This document shows positions 45,029-57,486 of a stretch of DNA of 64,000 nt, piece after piece. Source of the DNA: Virgisporangium ochraceum. GTDB lineage: Bacteria > Actinomycetota > Actinomycetes > Mycobacteriales > Micromonosporaceae. A model generated the notes under the pieces. It made no database searches, had not been told where the DNA came from, and was given only the letters and a program-made list of their open reading frames with translations. The position numbers and the translations under genes are program-made. Within the stretch, counting starts at the first letter, position 1, and each line of letters opens with the position of its first letter. The stretch covers positions 1 to 64,000 of the forward strand of contig NZ_BOPH01000016.1 of assembly GCF_016863655.1 (NCBI RefSeq), read 5' to 3'.

Positions 45029-46267
45029 TTGATCGCGGTGTTCCTGCTCGTCGTCTTCGGTGTGCTCTTCGGCATCCACTTCTACCTGTGGAAGCGGCTG
45101 GTCAAAGACACCACCCGGCCCGGCCGGGCCCGGCTGATCGGCACGTTGGCCCTGGTGGCGATGGTGCTGCTGGTGGTGGGTGGGCTCGTGTTCGGGCGCC
45201 TCATGCGTCCCGACGCGGCCCGCTGGGTCGCCTGGCCGGGGTACCTGTGGCTGGCGACGATGTTCTACCTGCTCGTGGTGCTGCTGGTGCTGGAGGTTCC
45301 GCGCCTGGTGCTGAACCTGGCCTGGGTCCGGCGCCGGCGCGAGACCGAGGTGGCTCCCGAGCCGGCGCTGGTGCCGGCGGCCGCGGAATCCGTGGATCCA
45401 CCCGCGGACCCACCGTCCGCGCTGCCTTCACCCGCGCGGGCGCCCGATCCGTCGCGGCGGCTGCTGCTCGCCCGGACGATGGCGGTCGCCGCCGGGGTCA
45501 CCTCGGTGGTCACGGTCGGGTACGGCGTCAGCCAGGCGATGGGCCCACCCCGGATCGACCGGGTGCGGGTGCCGCTGGCGAAACTGCCCCGCCAGCTCGA
45601 CGGGCTGCGCATCGCGCTCGTCTCCGACATCCACCTCGGGCCGCTCCTCGGACGCTCGCACACCCGCCGGGTGGTCGACACGATCAACGGCGTCGGTGCC
45701 GACCTGGTGGCCGTCGTCGGCGACCTCGTCGACGGCACGGTCGCCGAGCTGGGGGAGGCCGCCGAGCCGCTGGCCGACCTGCGGGCCCGGTTCGGCAGCT
45801 TCTTCGTCACCGGGAACCACGAGTACTTCTCCGGGTACGCGGAGTGGATCGCCGAGGTCGACAGCCTCGGCCTGAAGGTGCTGGAGAACCAGCGGGTGGA
45901 GATCGAGGGCCTCGACCTGGCCGGCGTCAACGACGTCACCGGCGAGGACTACGAGCACGCGCCCGACTTCGGCAAGGCGCTGGGCGGCCGTGACCCGGCG
46001 CGGCCGGTGGTGCTGCTCGCGCACCAGCCGGTGCAGGCGACCGAGGCCGCGAAGCACGGCGTCGACCTGCAGCTCAGCGGACACACCCACGGCGGGCAGA
46101 TCCAGCCGTTCGGCGCGCTGGTGCGGCTGGAGCAGCCGGTGGTCTCCGGTCTCGGCGAGGTCGACGGCACGAAGGTCTACGTCACCAACGGGGCCGGGTT
46201 CTGGGGCCCGCCCGTGCGGGTCGGCGCCCCGCCCCAGATCTCGGTGGTCGAGCTCAGGAGCTCGTGA
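45029..46267 (+). CDS. Membrane metallophosphoesterase
   Basis: This is a protein of 412 residues. The N-terminal part has three to four membrane helices (about 1-95), followed by a Pro/Ala-rich linker and a further helix near 145-165. A calcineurin-like phosphoesterase domain follows with its full motif set: SDIHLGP (metal), GDLVDG, GNHEYFSG, LLAHQP and GHTHGGQ. It probably acts on the outer face of the membrane. This resembles the YaeI/YkoQ type. It begins at TTG 45029, about ten bases past GGAGG. It is 6 bp after moaD and overlaps the convergent YcnI-like gene by 14 bp. Confidence 0.88.
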   Translation: MIAVFLLVVFGVLFGIHFYLWKRLVKDTTRPGRARLIGTLALVAMVLLVVGGLVFGRLMRPDAARWVAWPGYLWLATMFYLLVVLLVLEVPRLVLNLAWVRRRRETEVAPEPALVPAAAESVDPPADPPSALPSPARAPDPSRRLLLARTMAVAAGVTSVVTVGYGVSQAMGPPRIDRVRVPLAKLPRQLDGLRIALVSDIHLGPLLGRSHTRRVVDTINGVGADLVAVVGDLVDGTVAELGEAAEPLADLRARFGSFFVTGNHEYFSGYAEWIAEVDSLGLKVLENQRVEIEGLDLAGVNDVTGEDYEHAPDFGKALGGRDPARPVVLLAHQPVQATEAAKHGVDLQLSGHTHGGQIQPFGALVRLEQPVVSGLGEVDGTKVYVTNGAGFWGPPVRVGAPPQISVVELRSS

Positions 46268-46970
46268 CCCGCTTCCGGCGGTTCACCACGTAGGCGCCAC
46301 CGGCAACGAGCGCCAGAACGACCACGGCGAGCACGATCCAGGGGAGCGGGCTGCCGCCCCCGTCCTCCCCGGCCGCGTTCGACGGGTCGACCGGCGCCGA
46401 GGTCGTCGAGGCAGCCGGCGCGTCGGCGGCGCCGTGGTCGGTCGACGCCGGCTTCGGACCGGTCGAGGCGCCACCGCTGGGGAAGCCACCCGGGGGAGCG
46501 GCCAGCTCCACCACCGGCGCCGGGTACTCGGGTTGAGCGTTCGCCGCGCTGGGGATCTCGATCCACCGGTCGATGCGGCCGTCGGTGTAGGTCTGCAGCA
46601 CCTTGAACACCAGCGTGGGCGTCATCGGCAACTGCTTGGCGCGCACCCGGTGCTGCACGTCGCGGCCGACCGCGACGGCCGGCCCCGACACCACGTAGCC
46701 GTCGGCGTCGGGCCGCATCGCCCAGCCGGCCGGGCCGTCGACGTAGGTGAGGTCGGCCGCGGTGAGACCCTGCGGCAGCACGATCTTCAACGACGTGATG
46801 CCGGCGGTCGTCGACTCGGCGGCGGCGTTGAACGAGATCGTGGCGTTCTGCGCCCCGGCGACGGCCGGTTCGACCGTCGCGCTGGTGTGTGCCTGTGCCG
46901 GGTCCGCCATGATCACGGCGGCGATCACGCCGACGAGAACCGCCAGAACGGCGCGCAGATATCGGGTCAC
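46254..46970 (-). CDS. YcnI-like (DUF1775) copper-associated membrane protein
   Basis: This is a protein of about 238 residues. A signal peptide ends at ADPAQA-HTS, giving a mature N-terminal His, as in YcnI. The DUF1775 beta domain follows, with the Trp of PAGWAMRPD at the place of the second copper ligand. A Thr/Pro/Ala linker and a C-terminal membrane helix with basic tail (VVNRRKRVTSS) complete the layout. YcnI proteins bind Cu(II) and sit with copper transporters, but no copC/copD is visible here. GTG 46970 has no good ribosome site and the start is uncertain. It is divergent from the PHP-UvrD gene. Confidence 0.82.
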   Translation of the reverse strand: MTRYLRAVLAVLVGVIAAVIMADPAQAHTSATVEPAVAGAQNATISFNAAAESTTAGITSLKIVLPQGLTAADLTYVDGPAGWAMRPDADGYVVSGPAVAVGRDVQHRVRAKQLPMTPTLVFKVLQTYTDGRIDRWIEIPSAANAQPEYPAPVVELAAPPGGFPSGGASTGPKPASTDHGAADAPAASTTSAPVDPSNAAGEDGGGSPLPWIVLAVVVLALVAGGAYVVNRRKRVTSS

Positions 46971-47041
46971 AACATGAATGGTCGTACGGGTACCTCGAAT
47001 GGTTCCCTCCGGGGTGTCACCCACACGGACACCACAGCGAC

Positions 47042-50208
<3,167 letters not shown>

Positions 50209-50209
<1 letters not shown>

Positions 50210-51336
50210 TGGCCCTCTCTGATCTGTTCGGTGACTTCGGCGGACGCACCTGGCTCAACACGGCGCACCAGGGTGCGGTGCCGGTGCCCGCGGCCGCCGC
50301 GGTCGCGGAGGCGATCGGCTGGAAGGTCTCGCCCCATGAGCTGACGACCGAGCGGTTCGAGGAGGTGCCGCGGCGACTGCGTGACGCGCTGGGCCGGCTC
50401 GTCAACGCGCCCGCGGAGCAGGTCGTGCTCGCCAACAGCGCGTCGTACGGGCTGCACCTGGTCGCCAACGGCCTGCCGTGGTCGGCCGGCGACGAGGTCC
50501 TGGTGATCGCCAACGACTTCCCGTCGGACATCTTCCCCTGGCTGACCCTGGAGAAGCGGTTCGGCGTCGTGGTGCGCCGGATCCGTCCCGCACAGGCGGT
50601 GGTCGATCCACAGGAGCTGGCGGCCGCGATCACGCCACGGACGAAGCTGTTCTGCACCACGTGGGTCAACTCGTTCACCGGCGGCGCCGCCGACCTGACC
50701 GCGCTGGGCGAGGTCTGCCGGTCGAACGGTGTCGTCTTCGTCGTGAACGGCTCGCAGGCCGTGGGCGCCCGACCGTTCGACGCGGCGGTGACGCCGGTCG
50801 ACGCGCTCGTCAGCGTCGGGTTCAAGTGGTTGTGCGGCCCGTACGGCACCGGGTTCGCGTGGCTCGCCCCGCACCTGCGCGAGCGGCTGGTGCCCACCAA
50901 GGCCTACTGGCTCGCCCACCTCAGCCAGCGCGACCTCGCGGGCGACGACCTCTCGCCCGAGCTCGTCGACGGAACGGCACACGACCTCGACATCTTCGGC
51001 ACGGCCAACTTCACCACGTTCGTGCCGTGGACCGTGTCGGTGGAGCACGTGCTCGACCTCGGCGTCGACCGGATCCGGACCTACGACCGGACGCTGGTCG
51101 ATCGGCTCACCGACGGGCTCGACCGGGCCGGTTTCCGGGTACTGAGCCCGCGCACCGACCCGTCGACGCTCGTCTACTTCACCCACGGGGACCCCGCCAG
51201 GAACCAGGACCTGCACCGGCGGCTGGCCGACGCCGGGGTCGACGTCGCGTTCCGGGCCGGCAAGCTACGCGCGTCTCCACACCTCTACAACGACCCCGCC
51301 GACGTCGACCGCCTGCTCGACGCCCTCGCCGGATAG
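50209..51336 (+). CDS. Class V aminotransferase-like PLP enzyme
   Basis: This is a protein of 375 residues with the fold of cysteine desulfurase/isopenicillin-N-epimerase relatives. The PLP lysine is present in VGFKWLCGPYGTGF. The usual Asp that pairs with the pyridine nitrogen (as in LVDGAQ) is Asn here, in FVVNGSQAVGA. The codon is AAC and is clear. This change is rare and could alter the chemistry or leave the protein without transaminase activity. GTG 50209 shares one base with the preceding stop, so it is coupled to the PHP-UvrD gene. Its last 72 bp overlap the convergent prepilin peptidase. Confidence 0.85.
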
Positions 51337-51909
51337 CACCGCCACCACCAGCGCCCCGGCCAGCATGTGCGGGCCGAACGGCAGCGGCGTGTCACGCCGG
51401 GCCCGGCCGGTGGCCATCAGCACCGCCGCCACCACCCCACCCGACACGAATGCCAGCGCGGCACCCCAGGCCAGCGCCGCCCACCCCAGGAGACCGAGGG
51501 CGGTGCCGAGCAGTCCCGCCAGCTTGACGTCCCCGAACCCCAGACCGCTGCGCGGCAACACGGCGAGCAACGCGCACGCGGTCACCGACAGGGCGCCACC
51601 GGCGACGGCGGCCGGCTCCCCGCCGACCAGCGCGACCACGACGGCCGCGGCCACCGCCGGTAGCACCAGCGCATCGGGCAGCCGGTGCGCGCCGAGGTCG
51701 ATCGCGGCCAACGGGACGCCCACCGCGAGCGTCACCGCCCACACCCACAGGTCTCCCGGGGCGAGCGCCCACCCGAGAACCGCGCCGGCAGCCGTACCCA
51801 CGGAGATCCACGGGCGGGCCCGCGCCGCCACGCCGAACCGGGCCGCCACGGCGGGGGTGGCCGCTCCGGCGCCGGCACCGACGATCATCATGAGCAGTGT
51901 GGTGAGCAC
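51265..51909 (-). CDS. A24 (type IV prepilin) peptidase
   Basis: This is a membrane protein of about 214 residues with six or so hydrophobic segments. The catalytic motifs are DLGAHRLPDAL (first Asp) and GFGDVKLAGLL (second Asp, GxGDxK), as in aspartyl prepilin peptidases. The N-terminal methyltransferase domain of PilD is missing, as in archaeal and many actinobacterial enzymes. GTG 51909 is used; ATG 51891 is an alternative. No pilin, tad or secretion genes are near. Its 3' end overlaps the aminotransferase by 72 bp, a true antisense overlap. Confidence 0.88.
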   Translation of the reverse strand: MLTTLLMMIVGAGAGAATPAVAARFGVAARARPWISVGTAAGAVLGWALAPGDLWVWAVTLAVGVPLAAIDLGAHRLPDALVLPAVAAAVVVALVGGEPAAVAGGALSVTACALLAVLPRSGLGFGDVKLAGLLGTALGLLGWAALAWGAALAFVSGGVVAAVLMATGRARRDTPLPFGPHMLAGALVVAVLSGEGVEQAVDVGGVVVEVWRRA

Positions 51910-52073
51910 GGGCGGGGAGGCTACCGGCGCTGGCCATCGGGCGATAACGAATTCACACCGCTTCGAACCGCCGTACGGCCCCGAACAGGGGTTGGCGCGG
52001 TTTCGGGAGGCGGACCCACCGGGGGCGCACGTTACCGTGACCGGGACGCACATTTCGAACGGGGAGGCATCCC

Positions 52074-52694
52074 ATGTCATCGTACGGACCGCAGGGCGGG
52101 CCGTACCCGGGCCAGCCGCAGGATCCATGGCAGGACGGGTCGGCCGGTGACCCGTACCGCACCGGTTACCCGGATCCGCTGACCGAGTCGAGCTTCGTGG
52201 CCGGGCAGTACGGCAACCGGCCCGACCACACGCCCAACTCGGTGTCGGGCGAGGTGTGGGGGCCGCCGCAGGCGCCGGCCCGGCAGGGCCGGTCGGGCGC
52301 CGCGATCGCGGTGATCGTCGTGGTGGTGCTGCTGGCCATCGGTGGCGCCACGACCGCCGCCGTGCTCTTCACCCGGGGCGACAACAAGGCCGGGCCGGGT
52401 CCCGACGGGTCCGCCCCGCCGTCGTCGTCGGCGAAGTCGGCCGCGCCGTCGTCGTCGGCCAACGCCGACGCGAAGGTGGCGGCGGTGGGCGACTGCCTGG
52501 TGAACAAGGGGAGTGCCAAGGAACCCGACATGCAGAAGGTCACCTGCGCGGCGAACACCTACCAGGTGCTCAAGCGCATCGACGGCACGTCGGACTACAA
52601 GAAGTGCGAGGGCACCCCGAACCTCACCGACTGGTACTTCTTCGACCACGCCCAGGACGCCCAGGACTTCGTCCTCTGCCTCCGCAAGCGTTAG
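52074..52694 (+). CDS. LppU/SCO3897-like membrane-anchored protein
   Basis: This is a protein of 206 residues. A Pro/Gly-rich cytoplasmic head of about 70 residues precedes one membrane helix (AAIAVIVVVVLLAIGGATTAAVLF). A Ser/Ala linker follows, then an outer domain with four Cys (DCLVNKG, VTCAAN, KKCEG, VLCLRKR) that probably form two disulfides. This matches the LppU/SCO3897 family of actinobacterial surface proteins; the role is unknown. ATG 52074 has GGGGAGG about seven bases upstream. It converges on the AAA gene with a 4-bp overlap. Confidence 0.82.
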   Translation: MSSYGPQGGPYPGQPQDPWQDGSAGDPYRTGYPDPLTESSFVAGQYGNRPDHTPNSVSGEVWGPPQAPARQGRSGAAIAVIVVVVLLAIGGATTAAVLFTRGDNKAGPGPDGSAPPSSSAKSAAPSSSANADAKVAAVGDCLVNKGSAKEPDMQKVTCAANTYQVLKRIDGTSDYKKCEGTPNLTDWYFFDHAQDAQDFVLCLRKR

Positions 52695-53890
52695 CTTGGC
52701 TGGCTCCGTAGATATCGGCCGAAATGGGGGACGGTGAACGCCACCGTCCCCCGCTCGCCGGAGTAGATCAGCCCCTTCTTGATGAGCGCGTCGCGCGCCG
52801 GCGACAGGCTGGCCGGGCGGCGGCCCAGATCCTTCGCGATCTCCGCGGTGGGCACCGCACCCTGCATGTCGTCAGACGGGGCCAGCAGGGCCATGCTGCG
52901 CAGGTACTCCCGCTCGGCCGGGGTGGCCCGCTCGTACCGGGAGCCGAAGAACCCCACCCCCAGCTCGGCCTCCGCCTCGGGTGCGGCGACCCGCACGTCG
53001 TCGGCCGTGATCGGTGACCGGGGTGCGTGGTCCCAGGTGGCCTTGCCGTAGGCCTGCACGAAGTACGGGTAGCCGCCCGACGCGTCGTACATCGCGTCGA
53101 GCGCCTTGGCCTCGTACTCGACCCCTTCCCGTTCGGCGGGTGCCGTCAGTGCCTGGTCGGCGGCGCGCCGTTCGAGCCGGTCGATGCGCTGGTACCGGAA
53201 CAGCCGCTCGGAGTACGACTTCGACGCCGACAGCACCGCCGGCAGGTGGGGCAGCCCGGCACCGACCACGATCAGCGGCGCGCCGAGCTGCGACAGCTCG
53301 TGGCAGGCCGCGCAGAGCGCGGAGATGTCGTCGGTCTGCACGTCCTGCATCTCGTCGATGAACAGGGCGATGCCGGTGCTGACGTCGGTGGCGATGCCCG
53401 CCGCGTCGGTGAACAGCTCGGTGAGGTCGATCTCGATGTCGCCGGAGTCGGCCCGCCCGGTGGCGGCGGGCACGTCGATGCCCGGCTGCCACCGGTCGCG
53501 CAGCTTCGCGTTGGTCGGCGCGCCGCGCAGCGCGAAGGCCTTGAGGACGCCGAGGAACTCGTCGATGCGGTCGGGCGCCCGGTGCCGCGGGGCGAGCTCG
53601 CGCACGGCCATGTGCAGCGCCGCGCTGACCGGCCGCCGCAGCGACTGGTCGGGCCGGGCCTCGATCTTGCCGGTGCCCCACAGCCGCGAGATTGCCTGCG
53701 AGCGGAGGGAGTTGAGCAGCACGGTCTTGCCGACCCCGCGCAGGCCGGTGAGCACGAGCGACCGCTCGGGTCGGCCCCGGGCCACCCGCTCGAGCACCAC
53801 CTCGAAGGCCTGGAGCTCGCGGTCGCGGCCGGCCAGCTCGGGTGGCCGCTGCCCGGCACCGGGCGCATAGGGATTGCGAACCGGATCCAC
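52691..53890 (-). CDS. AAA ATPase with C-terminal winged helix
   Basis: This is a protein of 399 residues. The AAA_16/Orc1-like domain has Walker A TGLRGVGKT (about residues 48-56) and Walker B ALFIDEMQDV. After the lid region a winged-helix part (about 305-395) ends VAFTVPHFGRYLRSQ. Such proteins occur widely in actinobacteria with unknown duty; DNA binding is likely. The GTG start at 53890 is seven bases from a TAAAGT -10, suggesting a leaderless transcript. A CTGCCT/AGGCAG inverted repeat sits just upstream of the -10 and may be its operator. It lies just downstream of, and on the same strand as, the VWA-MoxR operon. Confidence 0.82.
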   Translation of the reverse strand: MDPVRNPYAPGAGQRPPELAGRDRELQAFEVVLERVARGRPERSLVLTGLRGVGKTVLLNSLRSQAISRLWGTGKIEARPDQSLRRPVSAALHMAVRELAPRHRAPDRIDEFLGVLKAFALRGAPTNAKLRDRWQPGIDVPAATGRADSGDIEIDLTELFTDAAGIATDVSTGIALFIDEMQDVQTDDISALCAACHELSQLGAPLIVVGAGLPHLPAVLSASKSYSERLFRYQRIDRLERRAADQALTAPAEREGVEYEAKALDAMYDASGGYPYFVQAYGKATWDHAPRSPITADDVRVAAPEAEAELGVGFFGSRYERATPAEREYLRSMALLAPSDDMQGAVPTAEIAKDLGRRPASLSPARDALIKKGLIYSGERGTVAFTVPHFGRYLRSQPS

Positions 53891-53903
53891 GCGAGGACTT
53901 TAT

Positions 53904-53919
53904 CTGCCTGTCTAGGCAG
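53904..53919. promoter_or_regulatory. Inverted repeat overlapping the AAA gene promoter
   Basis: CTGCCT (53904-53909), GTCT, AGGCAG (53914-53919). It is just upstream of a -10-like TAAAGT (complement of 53897-53902), which ends six bases before the GTG start. Position fits an operator. A second hairpin with ACGCGCC/GGCGTGT arms is at 53938-53955. Confidence 0.5.
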
Positions 53920-54074
53920 AACCCTAGATACGGCTATACGCGCCTATCGGCGTGTCGCCAACCATCCTGACGACGCGCCGAATTGCCTGGAATGCCCTGT
54001 ATCTCGTCGCACACCCGAGTGCAGAGTCTAGCGATTTTCGAACACGTGTCCAGCGGCTCGCGGTAGAGATTTCG

Positions 54075-55253
54075 TCACGCGCGTTCGGCGGCGAGGCGTT
54101 CGATGAGGCCGCGCACGTCGCGGCGTTCGATGGCCGCGGCCATGATCTCCGGGAACGCGTCGGGCGTGCACGCGAACGCCGGTACGCCGAGGTTCGCCAG
54201 CGCCGCGGCGTGCTCGCGGTCGTAGTCCGGCGCGCCGTCGTCGTTCAGCGACAGGAGCACGATCACCTGCACGCCACCGCCGACCAGGGAGGCCACGCGG
54301 CGCAGCATCTGCTCGGCGGAGCCGCCCTCGTAGAGGTCGCTGATCAGCACCAGGATCGTGTCGCGGGGGGTGGTGATCAGGCTCTGGCAGTAGGCGAGGG
54401 CCCGGTTGATGTCGGTGCCGCCGCCCAGCTGGGTGCCGAACAGCACGTCGACCGGGTCGGCAAGCTTCTCGGTCAGGTCGACCACGGCCGTATCGAAGAC
54501 GACCAGCGAGGTGCGCAACGACCGCAGCGACGCCAGCACCGACGCGAAGATCCCCGCGTACACGACCGAGGTGGCCATCGACCCGGACTGGTCGACGCAC
54601 AGCAGCACCTCGCGGTGCACCGCGTTCGACCGGCGGCCGTAGCCGACCAGCCGCTCCGGCACCACCGTCCGCAGGTGCGGCTGGTAGTGCTTGAGGTTCA
54701 GCCGGATGGTGCGGTCCCAGTCGATGTCGCGGTGCTGGGGGCGGCTGATCCGTACGGCGCGGTTGAGTGCGCCGGTCACCGCGGCCCGGGTGCGTTGGGT
54801 GACGCGCTGCTGCAGGTCCTCGACGACCTTGCGCACGACGGCGCGGGCCGTGCGCCGGCTGGCCTCCGGCATCACCCGGCCCAGCGCGAGCAGCGTGCCG
54901 ACCAGGTGCACGTCGGGCTCGACCGCGTCGAGCATCTCGGGCTCCAACAGGAGCCGCTGCAACCCGAGCCGCTCGATCGCGTCGGACTGCATGACCTGCA
55001 CGACCGTCGACGGGAAGTACCTACGGATGTCGCCGAGCCAGCGCGCCACCCGCGGCGCCGACGCACCGAGGTCACCGCCGCGGCCACCGCCCTCGCCGGA
55101 GCCGGACGCGTCGGAGGAGCCACCGCCGTACAGCGCGGCCAGCGCCTGGTCCATGCCGGCGTCGGCGGGGGAGAGCTGCTCCTCGGTGCCGTCGGCGTCG
55201 CCGCCGCCGAGCACCAGGCGCCACCGCCGCATGCGGTCGTCGTCGTCACTCAT
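54075..55253 (-). CDS. VWA domain protein of MoxR-VWA operon
   Basis: This is a protein of 392 residues. The C-terminal VWA domain has a full metal-ion-dependent adhesion site: LLCVDQSGSM (DxSxS), GGGTDINRAL (Thr) and ISDLYEGG (Asp). The N-terminal part is alpha-helical after an acidic, Gly-rich opening, with PEASRRTARAVVRKVVEDL. It is the last gene of the five-gene unit and overlaps the DUF5682 gene by 8 bp (55246-55253). It corresponds to YehP in E. coli by gene order and domain. VWA partners of MoxR ATPases usually hand over substrates. No transmembrane helix is present. Confidence 0.9.
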   Translation of the reverse strand: MSDDDDRMRRWRLVLGGGDADGTEEQLSPADAGMDQALAALYGGGSSDASGSGEGGGRGGDLGASAPRVARWLGDIRRYFPSTVVQVMQSDAIERLGLQRLLLEPEMLDAVEPDVHLVGTLLALGRVMPEASRRTARAVVRKVVEDLQQRVTQRTRAAVTGALNRAVRISRPQHRDIDWDRTIRLNLKHYQPHLRTVVPERLVGYGRRSNAVHREVLLCVDQSGSMATSVVYAGIFASVLASLRSLRTSLVVFDTAVVDLTEKLADPVDVLFGTQLGGGTDINRALAYCQSLITTPRDTILVLISDLYEGGSAEQMLRRVASLVGGGVQVIVLLSLNDDGAPDYDREHAAALANLGVPAFACTPDAFPEIMAAAIERRDVRGLIERLAAERA

Positions 55254-57486
55254 CAGAGGGGACCCCCAGCAGCGCGCGAACCGTCGGCAGCACCACGTCG
55301 CCGCGAACGTGCGGACCGGCTTCGACCGGTGCGGGCCCGCCCCGGCCGAGCTGGCGCACCCGCTCGCCGATCGCCCGGCGCTGCGGCGCCGGGAACGCCC
55401 CGAACGTCCGCCGCAGCAACGGGAGCACCGTCGTGAAGTCGTCGATCCCGGCGAGCCACTGGTCGACCAGCCGCAGCAACGGCTCGTCGTGCACGAGCAC
55501 CAGCCCGCCACCGGCGACGAAGCCCTCGATCCAGCCCGCGCCGCGGGCCGGCGGCACGCCGACCGTGAGCACCACGGCGAGCTGGCGGGCCGCCTCCTCG
55601 CGGTCGATGCGGCCGGCGTCGCCGAGCAGCCGCGCGATCCGGCCGGCCAGCAGCCCGGGCAGGTCGTCGCGGTCGGCCACGCGGGCCAGCGCGTCGTACC
55701 ACTCGTCGGGCGAGGCTTCGAGCAGCGGGATCGCCGCGTGCACGGCGTCGAGGCGGGCCCGCATCGCGCGGGTGGCGTCGTCGTCGAGGTTGGTCAGCGC
55801 CTTGGGCAGGCCGACCCGGATCCTCGTCAGCATCGTGGTGGTGACCACGCGCAGCGACCCGACGTCGGTGCCGCGCACGTCGCCGTAGCGCAGGGTGCGG
55901 GCGAGCGCCGGCAGCGCGTCCATGAGGTGGGCGACGTCGGTGTCGAGCGCCATCCGCTCGTCCAGAGCTCCGAGCACCGTCGGCAGGGCCGCCGGCAGGT
56001 CCGCCAGCAGGCACCGCTCGACCAGCGCGGTTACGTCGCCCAGGGTCTTCGCCTGCCCGGCCCGTTCGACCACGACGGCGGTTGCGGCGGCGGAGACGGT
56101 GGCGCCGTAGCCGCTCGCGGCGATGACGTCGACCGCGAACTCCGGCTCCCATTCCAGCCGCCACGACTCCCAGAACGTGCCCTTGCCGCCGCGGTCCTGC
56201 ATCGGCTCGCCCCACGGCACGTCGAGCAGGCGGAGCCGGTGCAGCAGTCGGCTGCGGTCGCTGTCGATCTGGCGGCGCAGGTCGAGCCGCAGGTCGCGGG
56301 CCAGCGCCGACGGCGGCAGCCGCAGCGACCGCTGCGTCGACGCGAGGTCCTGTGCGAGCGGCACCCCCGGCATGTCGGCCGGGATCTCGCCGAGCCGCTC
56401 GCCGACCACGAGCTTGCGGTTGACCAGTTGCACGCGCAGTTCGTCGCCGTCGCACAGCACGGCCCGGGTCGCCTCGGTGACCTCGGCGAGCCCGGCGAGC
56501 GGGCGTCCGCGCAGAGTCGCGAGCGTCTCGGCTAGCCGCACCGCCTCGATGATGTGCGCGCTGGAGATCGGCAGCCCTTCCGTGCGCAGCACGCCGGCCA
56601 CGGCGGTGAGCCACCGCTCGATGACGCGGTCGGGCGCGGTGAACAGGTGGTGGTACCAGCCGGGGGAGGAGACGCCGGCGCCGTAGCCCTGCCACGAGGC
56701 GAGCCGCCCGTGCGTCCACGGCACCCAGGTCATGCCGATGCGCGTCTTCTGCAGGCCTTTCAGCACCCGGGCGTCGGCGGCGGCGGTCGGCAGGGGGTCG
56801 GTGAGCGCGGGCACGTGCCAGGCACCGCACACCACGGCGATCCGTTCGTGGGTCTTGCGCGCGGTCCGGAGCACCTGCCGCATGTGCGCTTCCCGCCGGT
56901 CCTCGTACAGCTTCTCGCGGGCCGGCGGCGCGGGCGCGGCCTGGCGCACGACGCCCATCGCGGTGGCGATCGCCTCGAACGGCGCCATCGGGTCGTGCGT
57001 GTGGTCGGCGATCTGGTGCTCGACCACGTCCTCCCACCAGCGTTCGGGGTCGTCGTAGCCGGCGGCCGTCGCCAGGGCGCCGATGGGGTCGCGCCGGGCG
57101 AGGGCGTCATCGGCGGGCTCGCTCTCCGCGTCCGGTTGCTCTTCTTCAGGACCTTGATGTGACGCGAACCGCACTCCCGCGGGTAGGTCGCAGAACTGAA
57201 CGGGCACCTTCGCGTCGAGTGCCCACCGGATGGCCTGCCACTCCGGTGAGAAGTCGCCGAACGGCCAGAACGCGGCCCGCGTCGACGGGTCGCCGTGCTG
57301 CGGGTAGGCGAGCAGCGCGACCGGCGGCTTGAGCTCCTCGTGTGCCGCCCAGCCGACGAGTTTGTCGGCTTCGGGCGGCCCTTCGATCAGCACGATGTCC
57401 GGTTCGACCGCCGCCAGCGCGCGCCGTACCGCACGGGCCGATCCCGGCCCGTGGTGTCGCACCCCCAGGAGGAAGGTGTCAGGCAC
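55246..57486 (-). CDS. DUF5682 family protein of MoxR-VWA operon
   Basis: This is a protein of 746 residues. It opens MPDTFLLGVRHHGPGSARAV, then IVLIEGPPEAD (Glu35), and later VVCGAWHVPALT (about residue 218-229). The HH, E and H residues resemble the metal site of EreA/ChaN/TraB-like hydrolases, but I infer this from motifs only. The rest is a long alpha-helical region of HEAT-like look. E. coli YehM has the same family. It overlaps the MoxR gene by 8 bp at its start and the VWA gene by 8 bp at its end. Activity is unknown. Confidence 0.88.
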   Translation of the reverse strand: MPDTFLLGVRHHGPGSARAVRRALAAVEPDIVLIEGPPEADKLVGWAAHEELKPPVALLAYPQHGDPSTRAAFWPFGDFSPEWQAIRWALDAKVPVQFCDLPAGVRFASHQGPEEEQPDAESEPADDALARRDPIGALATAAGYDDPERWWEDVVEHQIADHTHDPMAPFEAIATAMGVVRQAAPAPPAREKLYEDRREAHMRQVLRTARKTHERIAVVCGAWHVPALTDPLPTAAADARVLKGLQKTRIGMTWVPWTHGRLASWQGYGAGVSSPGWYHHLFTAPDRVIERWLTAVAGVLRTEGLPISSAHIIEAVRLAETLATLRGRPLAGLAEVTEATRAVLCDGDELRVQLVNRKLVVGERLGEIPADMPGVPLAQDLASTQRSLRLPPSALARDLRLDLRRQIDSDRSRLLHRLRLLDVPWGEPMQDRGGKGTFWESWRLEWEPEFAVDVIAASGYGATVSAAATAVVVERAGQAKTLGDVTALVERCLLADLPAALPTVLGALDERMALDTDVAHLMDALPALARTLRYGDVRGTDVGSLRVVTTTMLTRIRVGLPKALTNLDDDATRAMRARLDAVHAAIPLLEASPDEWYDALARVADRDDLPGLLAGRIARLLGDAGRIDREEAARQLAVVLTVGVPPARGAGWIEGFVAGGGLVLVHDEPLLRLVDQWLAGIDDFTTVLPLLRRTFGAFPAPQRRAIGERVRQLGRGGPAPVEAGPHVRGDVVLPTVRALLGVPSDE

